Shown here: positions 32,135 to 44,139 of the stretch, piece by piece
Position numbering within the stretch: the stretch's first letter is position 1
How the letters are laid out: every line of letters begins with the position of its first letter
Assembly: GCA_028673005.1 (NCBI GenBank)
Contig: CM054113.1
Location: 177,179,956-177,243,955, forward strand
Source of the DNA: Tanypteryx hageni
Taxonomy: Eukaryota; Arthropoda; Insecta; Odonata; Petaluridae
Length of the DNA: 64,000 nt
Direction: 5' to 3'
Position numbers and translations under genes: made by a program
The notes under the pieces: generated by a model
Database searches by the model: none
The model's input: the letters and a program-made list of their open reading frames with translations, nothing else
What the model was told of the DNA's origin: nothing

Positions 32135-32357
32135 AATTTTGAAAGGGGTCAAAATTGACCCCTTGGCGGTTCTATGATAAATCAATGGAGGCACCATACA
32201 TATGAAAAACAGAGTGAAGAAATTTTGTGCAAGCATTCTTCCCAAGAATTGATCAAAAGTCATAAAATTACATAGCACTTCGCTGAAACATAAGTCCACA
32301 GTAAACAAATTAAAATTAAAAGGGGTCAAAATTGACCCCTCGGCGGTTCTAGTGTTA
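32135..32357. mobile_element. piggyBac-type terminus with duplicated palindrome
   Basis: On the minus strand it starts TTAACACTAGAACCGCCGAG at 32357, a typical piggyBac end with TTAA. The palindrome GGGGTCAAAATTGACCCC with adjoining GGCGGTTCTA occurs at 32318-32350 and again at 32141-32174. It is probably the 5' end of the remnant at 31010-31592. The other end is lost. Confidence 0.7.
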
Positions 32358-32719
32358 AATCTAAGTACTTGTTATATGTATGTACGTAATTTTATTGTTT
32401 CGTATATTACTTTATGGCCTATGGAGGCATTACGTTGACATGATGCATATATTTCTGGAGAACGTAGAAAGAGTAAGTTATATTTTTATTTTTCAAAGAT
32501 TATTATATATATTTTAACAAAACCTCCATAATGTAATATTTCTATTCTAAATACGTAAGATCAAACTTACGGAAATCTTTGGGCTATGGGTTTCTTAAGC
32601 AAATAATTACTGTTGCAGTGCATATATTTCAGTACCATATTTTTAAGAAAATACTTTTACAAATGTTACAGATTAAGTTAGTTCTGTAATTTAAATATTT
32701 TAATAAATTTGTTCACATA

Positions 32720-33136
32720 ATATCCACGACAGCATGGTATTCTGAATGACCATGTTTTGCTAAATAAGGGCAGTCATGACACTCCACAGGCGTGACTAAA
32801 TCTTCTTCTTCTTCTTCATCTACAACTACACTCACTTCATAACCTTTTTATCTTATTCTGTGTGCAAGGCAAATCTTGCCTTTAACAATACATATTTTTC
32901 CTTCTCGCTTCAGTTTAACAAATCCAACAGCATTACTAACATAGTCTTTCCTCATTGACCTCCAAGGGAGAAAAAAGCCATAAAAGCAACGATGAAATTC
33001 GCGACATATACAAAAGAGACATGCAGTTATTACAAACACTTCTACAGTTTTTCTTTTCACAAGTATAGGAATTAACTACGGCAGATAGACACTTAAAACA
33101 ACAAACTTCACCACATTTCCTATAGACAAGACACAC
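32720..33136 (-). pseudogene. Cys-rich protein C-terminus, unrecognised
   Basis: Minus-strand frames show VYRKCGEVCCFKCLSAVV, NCRSVCNNCMSLL, then after a stop DEEEEEDLVTPVECHDCPY and HSEYHAVVDIM. Paired Cys residues (CxxC, several) suggest a zinc-binding tail such as those ending many transposases. I cannot assign a family. One stop near 32856 splits it. Confidence 0.4.
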
Positions 33137-33139
33137 GGA

Positions 33140-34120
33140 AACTAAATTTATTCACATTAATTTTGTATAATACTTGTTAATATTTGACCTGATGATTCTG
33201 TAAAGTCAGATGATGGTGATTATTCACCGACACTGGTCGTGTTTTACTTAATATATTTTTTGGAAATTAGCAAATTTTAATATAAATAAAAAATACTATC
33301 TAGCATTGTTCATGTTATTTTATTGTGGAATTCCACAAATTCACGGCCTCATCCATTATCTTTTATATACTTATCTAACAATATTTTACTTACTAGATAC
33401 TAGGGCAGCATGGGAAACAATACATAAATAAATATTCTATAATATCAGTTAACACTAGTTGTTTTATTTATTTAATATGAGAAAGCTGTTTTAAGACGTC
33501 AATCTATCTTTTACATATCTTCTGCGTTCCAGTCGAAATAGTTTTATTATTACAATGACTGAAAATAATAGCGCTACATCGAACTTGTTTTATCAATTAA
33601 ATGTAATACAAACCTATCCGCCCTTACTCCACGCATTTCTACATCTGAATATTGCTCCCTATGACTTCAAATGCACCGCAAAAACATGTACGAATCAACG
33701 TTGGGCAAATTATCAGGTCTGGCTACACAAAATCCTTCATATGCCTTTTTGCAAAACACAAAGCGAAATAAATGCACGAAGGTGCAGTACTTCTGCCAAT
33801 ATTTTTTCTAGGATGGAGTATAGAGGAAAACAACAGAATTATGCCTTTCAAACTTCTACTTCTATATAGTCAAATTGGCTTCTAGCACGGCTAGCATCGG
33901 CTATAACATGCTTGTTGCATGCACTGACATCACTAATCACTCGGCAAACTTCGGCTACCAATCGAATGTGATCGGGTTCGGTATTAACTCGTCCTTTTTA
34001 AATTGCCTTTTTATAAATATCTGTTAAAAATTTAACGAAGAAACTTTATATTTGCCTATTACAATAGCCATACAATACAACTTCATAAAATATTCGGTAA
34101 TTACTGATATTTGACATTCC
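33140..34120. other. no recognisable feature
   Basis: The plus-strand frame at 33555-33869 (104 residues) has no motif I recognise. AT-rich otherwise. Confidence 0.35.
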
Positions 34121-34134
34121 CCCATTGGAAATTT

Positions 34135-34745
34135 CAACGTAAATACACGTTTTAAGGTCCCCTGAACACGTTTTGACTATTCTCTCGATGTGTGTGTGTC
34201 TATGACCGGAATATTGTGGATGCTCTAATTCAAAAACTATTAATCAGGTCAACGCAAAGTTTTATATTTGACATTGTGTTAAAGGAACAATAATTGGTTA
34301 GTGTTTGGTAAAAAATCGGTCAACCGGAAGTGAGTGTTTACTCTTGTCACTTTCCCGTTATTTTGAAATATTTTCTTTAATATTTGATAAAAGTAAAAAC
34401 ATACTGGAGTAAAGGTTTTCGGTAATTTAATTTTCTACAACCATTTTTCGAAACATTTTCTCATATAAAGCATTGTTGAAGACATATTAGAAAAAGTAAA
34501 TTTTTTAGCTGTCACAACTACACCACCTATCGGCAACTAATTCTAAACACTTTACGTTACTTTTTATTTTCTTAATTGTTGGAGCTTCGGGACTATATCC
34601 AAAATCGGAAGGCTACGATTTGAGTATATTTCTGTTCTATGTAAAGTCTAAATTTTTCTCACAGTTCCTTAAAACATTTTTTAACATTCGACCTATTTGG
34701 AAATTTTAGAAATATTACAGGTATGGAGAAAGTCATGTGTATCAG
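34135..34745 (+). mobile_element. R3 repeat, remainder of split copy
   Basis: Continues the copy begun at 30466 from GGAAATTTCAACGTAAATAC to ATGGAGAAAGTCATGTG. It aligns with 24600-25230. Confidence 0.78.
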
Positions 34746-35560
34746 ATTTTTTTACTATGTATATATATCTTGTCAGCGTCAATTTCACTATCTATACCTC
34801 TCATTTGTTCAAATTTTAAATTTGGATTGCTTACTAAAATCCTATTAAACAATTGGAAATAATCATTAATTGTGCTTATAGATACATTAGATTCATTCGA
34901 CGTCTCTTTCTGGATTTTCCTCTCTGCATCATATCAACAGCTTGTAATGATAAATTTCCTACACCAAAGAACGAAATTTTAAAAAGGGAAAAAGAATAGC
35001 GGCACATTTTTTTATTACATCACTATCTTCATTGCTATAGATTAAATTACTTCTATTCGAGTGAGGTAAGTTTTAAATAATTGTCGATTGTTTTATTATT
35101 TACAATTGATTAGGAAATTAGTCGGTGAATAAAACATTCGATATTTTTTTCGCATCAATACTGGAATTTCAGTTCGTAGACATTATAATAAGCCATTAAT
35201 ATATATATATCTTTTTTGACATGATTGAATAAGTCGTAAATAACGCCTTTGCCTCGCGTGTATGCATGTATGATGTGTGCGTCTTTCCGCTCTTGTTTTC
35301 TGCTAAATAGTGAATGCCACCTCCACCAAATATAACATTATCCATTATTGAACCTAATTTTTTGTTAGCGTTTAATATTATTTGTGAAGTCCAGAAGATG
35401 TTGGATGCGCACATATACTTCGATAAAAACTATATTTAGTACTTTGTTTTCAATATATCATTTGAATCATATTATATATATATTTCTTCCAGTGTGGGAA
35501 AAGATATACTATATGCTGTATTGCTAGAATAGTCCCAGATAGAATTGTTTTATGATATTG
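34746..35560. other. hAT interior, no recognisable gene
   Basis: AT-rich. The minus-strand frame at 35196-35414 shows no hAT signature (no CxxW or hATC motif seen). Confidence 0.35.
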
Positions 35561-35861
35561 GCACGCGAAGAGGCAAATTTTCTCTTATATTAATTTTGGC
35601 ACGCGAGCTAGAAAAGGTTCGCCAGCCCTTCCCTAGATGTTTCAGTTTTGGAACTCGCTATTGGTCGAAATTATATAAATGTTGGCGCACTTCAAACGAA
35701 TTAAGGACTTGAAACGAAGAGCCCTGCCCCTTTGAGGAGGTTGTAGGATGGATGAAATGTGGCGTTGTTAAAATTAAAAACAAATATTAAAACATCAGTG
35801 TTAATAACACTTCGCCTTATTCCACATAACACTATTATATAATGCTGCGTGTTATATAGCG

Positions 35862-36050
35862 TTGTGTGGAATGAGTCTCGACTTCTGTAGGGGAAATGGA
35901 GTGGACTTCGTCGACCTGAGGCCGGTCCTAGACTCATGTGGGTCATCCCTAAACGGTTCTGGTGTGTACTACACTGCCGAGGCTGCGGAGACGGTAGCGC
36001 GTAGGGTGTTCGAGCATGCCAGGGCTTTTTTAGGTGTTTATTATCAGTAG
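35862..36050 (+). pseudogene. CR1 ORF1 C-terminus, esterase-like (SGNH)
   Basis: The readable tail is GVDFVDLRPVLDSCGSS, then GSGVYYTAEAAETVARRVFE and FLGVYYQ then stop. This resembles the last block of SGNH-hydrolase/esterase domains (D-G-V-H-Y, then A..VA..V), which CR1-like ORF1 proteins carry. The catalytic DxxH reads S-G-V-Y here, so the Asp and His look mutated. The stop lies just before the ORF2 start region, with a 17-base overlap of the ATG at 36034, the usual tight ORF1/ORF2 junction of these elements. Confidence 0.6.
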
Positions 36051-36657
36051 AATACACCCTAAGCGTAGAAATAGTCGACGCAATAGGAAGGACGAGGAGG
36101 CAGTAAATAATAATAGTAATTCAGTGGCGCGAGAGGCATCGTTACGTAGTAATAGCTATAAACTAAAAATCATCAGGGTTAACTGTCGCAGCATTCGCAG
36201 GAAGGAGGGCGAACTTGAACACCTTATTCGTAGTCTGCGTGCTGATGTAGTGATAGGTACAGAAAGTTGTGACTATAGCGTTTTTAGAAAATATCGATGT
36301 AGCCGGTCGGGAGGTGGAGTCTTTATAGCAGTTAGCAATAAATACGAAAGTTACCCAATACAGATTAATGACGACTAAGTTGAAAGTGTTTGGCGTAGTG
36401 TGAATGGGAGGGACTGTAAAACTGTAAATATATGCGCCTTTTTTAGACCACCAAATGCGAGCGTGGAAACTATTTATTATCTAGAGAAACAATATAAAGG
36501 TAAAGCCATTATAATCGGGGGCGATTTCAATCTTCCGTCAATTGATTGGAGGAGAAAACTCCACTCCCGCGTAAATAACACAACCTCAACAGTTACGGTC
36601 GAACAGATTGCAACGTTAAGGCAACAATACAAAAATAGTCCGAGTGTCAATGCGTAA
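36034..36657 (+). pseudogene. CR1 ORF2 endonuclease, gapped
   Basis: The start gives IIRVNCRSIRRKEGELEHLI (the N-terminal N of AP-type endonucleases), then ADVVIGTESC (with the catalytic E), then SGGGVFIAVSN. After a stop at 36376 the domain continues: NICAFFRPPN, IIIGGDFNLPSIDW (GDFN catalytic block). The SDH block found in copy 1 is missing because of a deletion before 36644. Broken in at least two places. Confidence 0.85.
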
Positions 36658-37622
36658 TGCGTTTAACAATTACAAAAAGAAGGTTTTACAGGATAACTTG
36701 AAAGAAAATCTGAAAGCAATTTGGTCTTTCGTCAGAGAAGTCCAAGGTAGAGGCCTCACTTCAGGGCGACTTGATGGAAGCTTTGATATATTTGGGAAAT
36801 GGTATCACGCTCCAACTTCATTCAATTAAACCAAATAAATCTCCTGGGCTGAGGTAAATACCCGCGCGAGTATTGAAAGAGTTAGCTTATGAAATCGCGC
36901 CGTATTTAAAAATTATATTCGAGAAATCCATTGCGGAAAGTGTAGTTCCTAAAGATTGCAAGATGGCACACGTTACGCCCATCCATAAGGGCGGCGACAA
37001 AGAGAACCCCGAAAATTATAGGCCGATTTCCTTAACTTCATTATCGTGCAAGATACTTGAGCACATAATTTTTAGTTCTATAATGCGTTATTTAGATAGT
37101 CACTCACTACTTAGCGGATGCCAGCACGGGTTTCGGAGAGGTAGATCATGCGAAACGCAGCTCGGCCTGTCCGTGGATGATTTGTTGCGATGCGGAGAGA
37201 GAAATACTCAGGTCGATGCAATATTCATTGACTTCCGAAAGACGTTCGATAAAGTATCTCATAAGAAATTAATTGCGAAGTTAGGATAATGTGGTATCAA
37301 TCCGAAATTTGTCAATTTGGTGAGAGACTTCCTCTCGAATAGAGAACAGAAGTTGTCATCGATGGGAAATACTCGTCCCCCGTCTGGTGTTCCTCAGGGA
37401 AGTGTATTGGGCCCTCTACTTTTCTTAATTTATGTGAATGATATCTGCTCGGTAATTAGAATTAATATTAGACTTTTTGCCGATGATGCCGTTCTATATA
37501 AAGAAATGAAATATCAGGAGGACCATCAGTCGCTGCGTGAAGACTTAAGAGCCATTTCAACGTGGTGCAAAGAATGGCAAATTGAAATTAATTACACTAA
37601 ATGTGCCGCAGTTACGTTCTAG
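36644..37622 (+). pseudogene. CR1 ORF2 reverse transcriptase, frameshifted
   Basis: Linker AFNNYKKKVLQDNLKEN, then VREVQGRGL. The RT frame 36873-37289 has AHVTPIHKGGDKENPENYRP, QHGFRRGRSCETQLGL and FIDFRKTFDKVSH (motif A). After a stop at 37289 the frame 37317-37622 has [20 protein letters not shown] (motif B) and LFADDAVLY (FADD catalytic box). All main RT motifs are intact in sequence but on two frames. The C-terminal region follows at 37737-38003 (LVRPQAEYALSIWDPY). Confidence 0.88.
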
Positions 37623-38319
37623 AAAAGTAAGAACATAGGAGTAGGTTTCGAATATAAAATAGTTGGAATAAATATTCAAACAGCCGAGTATGTAAGATAT
37701 TTAGAAGTAACCATTTGTCGAGAACTTTCGTGGGACATGCACATTCGCCGAGTTATAGGTGCGGCCAACAAGAAACTGGCTTCCATAAGTAGAATAGTAC
37801 GGAACACTACAGAAAAAGTACATGAAACATGTTACTCATCACTGGTTAGACCACAAGCGGAATACGCCCTAAGCATATGGGATCCGTACGAGAATGGGCA
37901 TATAATTCGATTAGAAAGAGTACAGCGCAGAGCAGCCAGATTCGTAAAACAAAAGTACGAACATAAGGAAAGCGTCACCTCATTCTTGAGTGATTTGAAC
38001 TAGGTGCCACTGGGGGACCGTAGATTGAACTCAGGCTTCTGACGAAATATAGATCGGAATGTCTAAAAGAGGAGGTTGTAGGAATAATTGAAGCACCAAC
38101 GTATATATGTAGGAAGGACCGTGACGATAAGATATGTGAGATCGATTATAGGACGGAGCGTTATCTAGGCTCGTTCTTTCCGAGGAAAATACGAGATCAC
38201 AATAGAAAATTTCAACCTGCGATAGACAATCTTTAGGTAGGTTTTGGTGCATTGCACCCCCTGCCACCTACCATTTAGGGAATTGCAGGGTAACATGTAG
38301 ATGTAGATGCTATTACACT

Positions 38320-40900
38320 GTTGTGTGTTTGTGTATTTAGCATATTTGTTTGTGTATTTCCGAAAAAATATCACCGCGAACGACAAAAATTTTTAAAATG
38401 TTTCTCTGCCAATGATTTTAATTTGGGAAATTCGTTCCATGCAGGATGGAAGAAAAACGGAATGAGTGAAAGATCGAAAGGACGAGGAGTGGGTATTGAC
38501 ACAAAAGAAACGTCCTCCCATCGAAAGTAATGTAATATCCTCGCGCTTCTAGGGAATACGAGAAACGAGATCTTTTTCTTAGTTCTTCCGTCAATCTTCT
38601 TATCTTTTATTTTACGTTTATTTCCCAAGTTTCGGAGAGAAATTTCTCCTCTCTGTGGTTAATCCCGTTTTTTACGAGATTTTTCCGGCTGCGCGATTCA
38701 CGTGACGTAGCACCCCTTGGGGAGAAGGGAGGGAGTTGGATAGACGAATGACATCAGAATTTGCTAATTTCCCCCAAGGGAAAGGGGAGAAGGGGCGGGA
38801 AAGGAAAAGGATAGGATGGGAGGGGTTCGAGTAAAATGGCAATCCTTTCCGAATCATCATCCCGCCATCGAAAATGATCCCCTGATTTTGTTTTCTCGAA
38901 TTAACGGGCTCGGGAACCGCTCTCAAGATCATTGCCCATTAAAATGCAAAAAATTATTAGCGGCGGGGTTGAGCAATGAGATATAACTCCTAATTCTTGC
39001 CCTAATGTGGTTTTAAGACGAAATTTTAAGTTCACAGCGTATATTCGGACGCCACGTGGAGCTCTGCTATGGAACGTTTTTCGCTTTTGTGAAAGGCGTC
39101 GGTGATGCCTGATAACTATTGCGTGTAAAACAGTGAATGGCACATTCCTCAGCCCTTTGTATTGCTTGCTTTGTCTGCTTATTTCATTTTTCCTCTTTAT
39201 TTGGAGAGATATTTTATTCGTTGGAATGCCGTCATCTTTCATGTATATCGGTGACACTATAAAATTAGCCGAAATCAGAAATATTTGCTTCATAATTTGC
39301 CTTTATACAATAGCTATCCTTTGTTTATTAAATTGTTTTTATTGCGTTTCAATGGGTATATTTCCAGTTGCTTAAATAAATATCCGAATTAAACGACAAA
39401 CTTAACGAAATAGCAATTTCACGAATTTTGCTGACAAGTTCAAGAAATCTAGGATAAAATCAGTCCAATTCGTGCTAAATAAGATAATTTTTGAGAAACT
39501 TAAATTTTTATATGCGTTAAAATTAGTAAAATCTTCAAAAATATTGGAGTGATAATTTAAAGCAGTTTTCTGCTCATTCTGCTCACGGAATTTTGCCCCA
39601 TAACAGAATTCAAAGAACGCTGTCAAGAACGAGTGAATGTACCCATTTAGCGTAGAGTACATGCTGCGCTGCGAATGATTAAAAAATATTGTTACGGTGT
39701 CATAAAAGAACACACTTGACACATTTTGACGGATTTCCTTTGATTGAATACGGTATGAACTTCAAGCCTCAACACTGTAAAATTAGGACGAGGTTCCGCG
39801 GTAATAAGAAGGCAGAATTTTTTTTACGGCTTTGCTAAAGCGGAAAAGGTCATCTGATAAGTGAATGTTTTGACAATATTCACCGAGATGTATTTAAATA
39901 TGGTCATCGGGAGTTTATTACAAATTTTCAATTTTGTCTTGAATTGTTAGACTGTGGAATGTGGTAAAACTGGATGAAACCTGTTAAGGTTTAAAAACAA
40001 ACTGTAAACCCAATAAATACGGGAAATATTTTATTTAATTCAACATATATCAATCTATGTGTAAAGCCTAAAAACTCTGAAAAGTCCTTTTAAGGGAAAT
40101 ATTCTCATAAAAAGGTGTTATTTGAAAGTTTTGCTGGTGGAATTAATGAAAGTCCTGTTTTTTCCGACTTTGCTTGGATATAATAGGAACCGAGTTTTTT
40201 ACACTTAGCAAAAAAATTCGAATTTAAATTACATTTTACAAGGCTATTGAGTGATTCAAGATGTAAATTTCGAAAAAGCGGGATTAGTAATATTTTTACG
40301 TTATTTACCCGAATCCAAGACGACCTCGAACCTAAAACTATCCCAAATTTTAATACAGTCTACCCCGGGAAAATATGTTATAGTCCAAGTCCGTGTGATT
40401 TCTAGAAGCATTCAAAACGTCTGCAAAATATATATTTTTCCCGTAAGCACATCGAATCCTATATTTTTCTTTTTTATCCTAAAATTTATTGAACTATATC
40501 AGTATTCATCTCTCTCTTAACCATTTTCCTCACTATCTCTATCGTTATAATTTTCACCTTCATCCATAGCCTCTCACGAAACATTCCTTCCATCCATGGT
40601 CCCAATCCCAATCCATGGTGATAACGGTCTGAAGGAACTATCGTTAGCCGTCCCCGTGAGTAGTGACCCACTTTTCCAGCGGCAGATGCAATGCGTGCGT
40701 TAGGGAACTTAAGTGTGTACTAAATACCATACAATATTGCCTTAAGGCAGAGAAACAATTGATGTAATAATGTAAAACTAATTATTTCCTAATACTAAGA
40801 AAGATATATACAGCAGTTAACTAAGATTAAAAACTAGTGGGTGAATTATATACAGGTATTTATTATTATATTGTATTTTTTGTTGTTGTTTGAGCTCTTT
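38320..40900. other. no recognisable feature
   Basis: Mixed-composition DNA. Frames at 38321-38932, 39133-39375 and 39402-39722 carry no family motif. The hydrophobic frame at 39133 is not convincing as a gene. Confidence 0.4.
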
Positions 40901-40902
40901 TT

Positions 40903-40905
<3 letters not shown>

Positions 40906-40945
<40 letters not shown>
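40906..40945. repeat. (TA)n microsatellite
   Basis: About 20 TA units. Confidence 0.95.
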
Positions 40946-40948
<3 letters not shown>

Positions 40949-41358
40949 CCTCTTTTTCCATTTTTTATCCCTTATTATTGCTTTTTGCCGTAATTAATCA
41001 CACCCGTAAATTTACGCGAGAGATAAACAGGTAGTTAGGACGCTATAAGGCATACAGTGTGCGCGCCAGTGTAGGTAGTAAGGATTTAAAAATTAAAAGT
41101 CTTGTTCATAGATATTAACTAGCCTATGATTCTAAAACTAAAATATAAAAATACAGATTGGGCTGGAATAACACCAAAGGGTGGCTAAAAGGCTGTTGAA
41201 GTATTAAATACAGTAAGATAATATTAATAATACTGGATGATATTTGCAATATAGAAACATTTTGCATTAAAAAAAAATAGAAAAGGCAGCAAGGTTGCTA
41301 ATTGGCTTAATAATTTAGGCACTTTTCAGAGCAAGAAAGAAACCGGTGGGCCCGTGAT

Positions 41359-42900
41359 TTAACAAAATCCGCTAACAAGGCGCGATTGCTGCAGGATAGA
41401 TCGAATGGTGTTGTTTTGAAAAATTTCTAGGCGTTTGCGATTGGTTTTGGAGGTGTCAAAGTAAACTTCACTGCCGTAGATGAGATGGGGTCGAATTAAG
41501 GAGAGGTAAAGGATTAGCTTGTCTTTAGATAAAAATGGACTTTTTTGCCGAGGAGGGAAGCAAGTTGGCATTTGACGGTAGCGACTTTGCGAATTGCGTG
41601 GTTTGTATGGTCGGTCCACGTTAGTTTTCTGTCAAAAATGACGCCTAAAAATTTATGGGAGTCGGTGGTAGGGATTATCTTTTCCGCCATAGTAGGTGGG
41701 GACGTTAGCGTAAATTTATAGAATCTAGAAAAGTGAACATGGGCGCTTTTTTCTGGGTTGATGCTTATTTTCCATTTCTCAGTCCAGGCTTGGATGTCGA
41801 GGAGATGGGCGGTCAGTTGTTTAGCTGCTACGTTAGGGTAGCGAGATTGGGAAAGAACGGCTGTCGTCAGAGTACATAAGCAGGTCCGTGCGGTCGTGAG
41901 TAGGTATGTCGTTTACAAAAAGAGAATAGAGTAGGGGGCTTAATATTGCCCCTTGAGGATCCCGGCGGTGGCGGGGCGAATAGAGGAGAAGGAGTTTTGG
42001 ACGGAGATTTGAAAGTATCGGTAGGAAAGAAAACTATTAAGAATTTTGAGTAAAGAGAGGAAAATTAAGATTAGTTAATTTGTAAATAAGGCCGTCGTGC
42101 CAGACAGAACCAGAAACCTTGGCGACGTCTAGAAAGACGAATTCGGTGGATTTCCTACCGGAGTGAAATCCTCGAATAATAGTTTCAGCTAATCAGATAA
42201 TTAGGTGGGTAGCCGAAATGTTGGCTCGGAAGCCATTTGCTCCGGGTGAATGAGGTGCATGGATTTTATTAACGGGTTTAACTTGCTAATAATTAACAGT
42301 TCGAAGATTTTGGAAAGGGTAGGGAGAAGGCTAATGGCTCGGTAGTTTTGAGGAAGGGATGAATCTTTGCCCGGTTTGGGAAAAAGTATAATTTTACTAA
42401 GTTTCCAGGGTTCGGGAAAGTAATGGAGAGAAAAACAGGAATTGTTAAAATATTAATAAAGTTGTTGGAAAAGGAAAGGGATTTGAGCATTTTATTAGTA
42501 ATTTTATCAATACCGGGGGCTTTTTTAGATTGAAGGTTATGAAAAGCAGTTTTAATTTAATAAAGGAGGTGACTAGCGGTTCGGGATCGGGTGAGAGGGT
42601 CAAGGAGGAACGGGTGGTGGAGGCTGTAATGTCGGTCAGTGAAAGAATGAGGGAGGGGGCAGTCATTATTGATTGGAGGTGGTCAGCTAAAAAGTTGGCT
42701 TTGGTTTTAGGGTCATAAAGAAGCAAATTGTTCTTTTTTAGGGGTGGAGAAACAGGAAAAGGCTTGGTAAGAGACTTAGTAATTTACCATACGGATCTGA
42801 TATTTTAAGGGAGTTAACTTTATCCTGCAAAAGAGAAGCGCGATATTTACGAATTTCGTGCTTGATCAAATTCGTGGAACGAGTAAAATTTTTTTTACCA
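41359..42900 (-). pseudogene. Jockey reverse transcriptase and C-terminus, fragmented
   Basis: Pieces on several frames: KTKANFLADHLQSIMTA (42600-42710), the palm start around 42340-42420, LLMYSDDSR (41865-41895, YSDD in place of YADD), and the tail YLSLIRPHLIYGSEVYF with LEIFQNNTIRSIL (41380-41500), typical of Jockey ORF2 ends. Many stops and frameshifts. Confidence 0.82.
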
Positions 42901-43131
42901 TACGGGCAACGGAATTTTTTCCAATATTGGCGAATATGGTTTCGATGATTGATAAGTGCGCGTAGAAAAGCGGGAAGGGGAGGAGTTACAAAGTCAGGAG
43001 AGTATTTAGGGGTTGATGCTCGGGTTTTAGATTATTTTAAAATGTCGGAAAAGGTCAATTCGATCAAGGATTGCGGAGTTGGTAAGAGGAAAGATGGGGG
43101 GCAAGTGTGGCAATTTTATTATTTGTAATAT

Positions 43132-43830
43132 TTACGAATTTGGTCCAGTTGGTGCATAGAAAAGGGAGAGGGTTAGGGTAATGTTAATTGGAAAATAATC
43201 AGAGCTAAATATATGGGATACGGTGGGAGTAAAATTTGTCGGAAAGTTAGTAGTTACGGCAAAGTCGAGGATGTCGGCGGAAGATGGAGCAACGTGAGTA
43301 GGGTCGGTATGGGATTCAATTGAAATAGGATTGAAAGATGCAAAGCGAAGGAGAGTAGTGCCGTTGCGGTTATTATTCAAGCATTTCCAGTGGGAATTTT
43401 TAGAATTCCAGTCAGTGACAAAATGTCCTGGTCGTGGGTCGGATAAAAGGCGTTTTAGGTCTTTTGTCAGGAGGGGACGGGTACTTGGTTGGTAAATGCT
43501 ATTTATTAGGAGGGTTCCTATTTTAGTAGGGAGGGCAATGCCAAGTGCTTCAAGATTTGTGAGAGCGGGTTGATTAATGGGTGAATGGGAGATGTTTTTC
43601 CTGATGGCAATAGCTACTCCGCCGTGAGGGAGTTTTTGGTCTTTACGATAGACGGTATAGCCTGCGAGAAATATTTTTTTGCTCGAAGTAAGGGGTGTTT
43701 CTTGAAGAAGAAGAATATTGACACGATTTTTTGCTAAATATGTAGTTAGTGCTGGGAGTTTAGGAGTAATTCCGTTGGCGTTACTAGAGATAAGGTGGAG
43801 GGGGGAAATATTTTGAGTATCAGGGGCCAT
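43132..43830 (-). pseudogene. Jockey endonuclease domain
   Basis: A 232-residue open frame with a clear AP-type endonuclease: LHLISSNANGITPKL (N-terminal Asn), NILLLQETPL (QE catalytic Glu), YRKDQKLPHGGVAIAIRKN, FVTDWNSKNSHW (normally GDFNAKH, so the Asp-Asn pair is altered to DWNSKN), SADILDFAVT, and SSDYFPINI (normally SDHxPI, His to Tyr). It starts with an ATG at 43830, which may be the natural ORF2 start. The altered GDFN and SDH motifs mean it is inactive despite being open. Confidence 0.86.
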
Positions 43831-44139
43831 TGAAGAGTTTTAGTAGTTCAGTTAAGATAAAGGCGCGGCGTTCGAGGCTAGTTTTAAGGGTTTTGAAGGT
43901 AGCAAGAGTAGATTTAAACCACCCGACGTCGTCAGAAATATAGGGTGGTAGAGATGTAGTAGGGGGGGGGGGATTAGAAGGAGAGGGTTGAAAATAGGTA
44001 AGTTCGGGGTAGGGTTGGTAATAGTAAGGGCAGTATGGTAAAACGGGTGATTAAGGAGTAAGAGATGGTTGTGGAAGTGGTGGAAACGAAGAAGAGTTAG
44101 TCGGCGGAGCAGTTTTTTTCAGGATTTATTCGGGAGAAG

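Larger units (their letters stand above)
30533..34133. mobile_element. unclassified TIR element splitting R3
   Basis: Left end TGGGGGACTGTCAAAATATT and the inverse of TGGGGGAATGTCAAATATCA at the right, placed exactly at the break in R3. About 3.6 kb with a Cys-rich decayed frame (32720-33136, minus) and a second piggyBac remnant inside. The target duplication is unclear. It may belong to any cut-and-paste superfamily. Confidence 0.62.
30249..35630. mobile_element. hAT-type element with perfect 8 bp target duplication
   Basis: Left end CGGGGCTGGCGAACCT (30249) and the inverse of AAGGGCTGGCGAACCT (ending 35630). CCCTAGAT flanks both sides exactly (30241-30248 and 35631-35638), the 8 bp duplication expected of hAT elements. 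It inserted at the very edge of the 23734-30243 element: the first five bases of its duplication are that element's last CCC and TA. I see no hAT transposase inside, so it is a non-autonomous shell filled with later insertions. Confidence 0.9.
35640..38315 (+). mobile_element. CR1-like non-LTR retrotransposon, copy 2
   Basis: Plus-strand sister of the element at 1.6-3.9 kb. Order: esterase-like ORF1 end (35862-36050), endonuclease (36034-36660, with a gap), RT (36850-37620), C-terminal region (37700-38250), then the conserved GCACCCCCTGCCA block and a (GTAGAT)n tail at 38297-38309. There are internal deletions between endonuclease and RT and after the linker. Frameshifts in RT. Inactive. Confidence 0.88.

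Noticed and set aside
33555..33869. 104-residue plus frame
   Set aside because: No recognisable motif; could be chance in AT-rich DNA.
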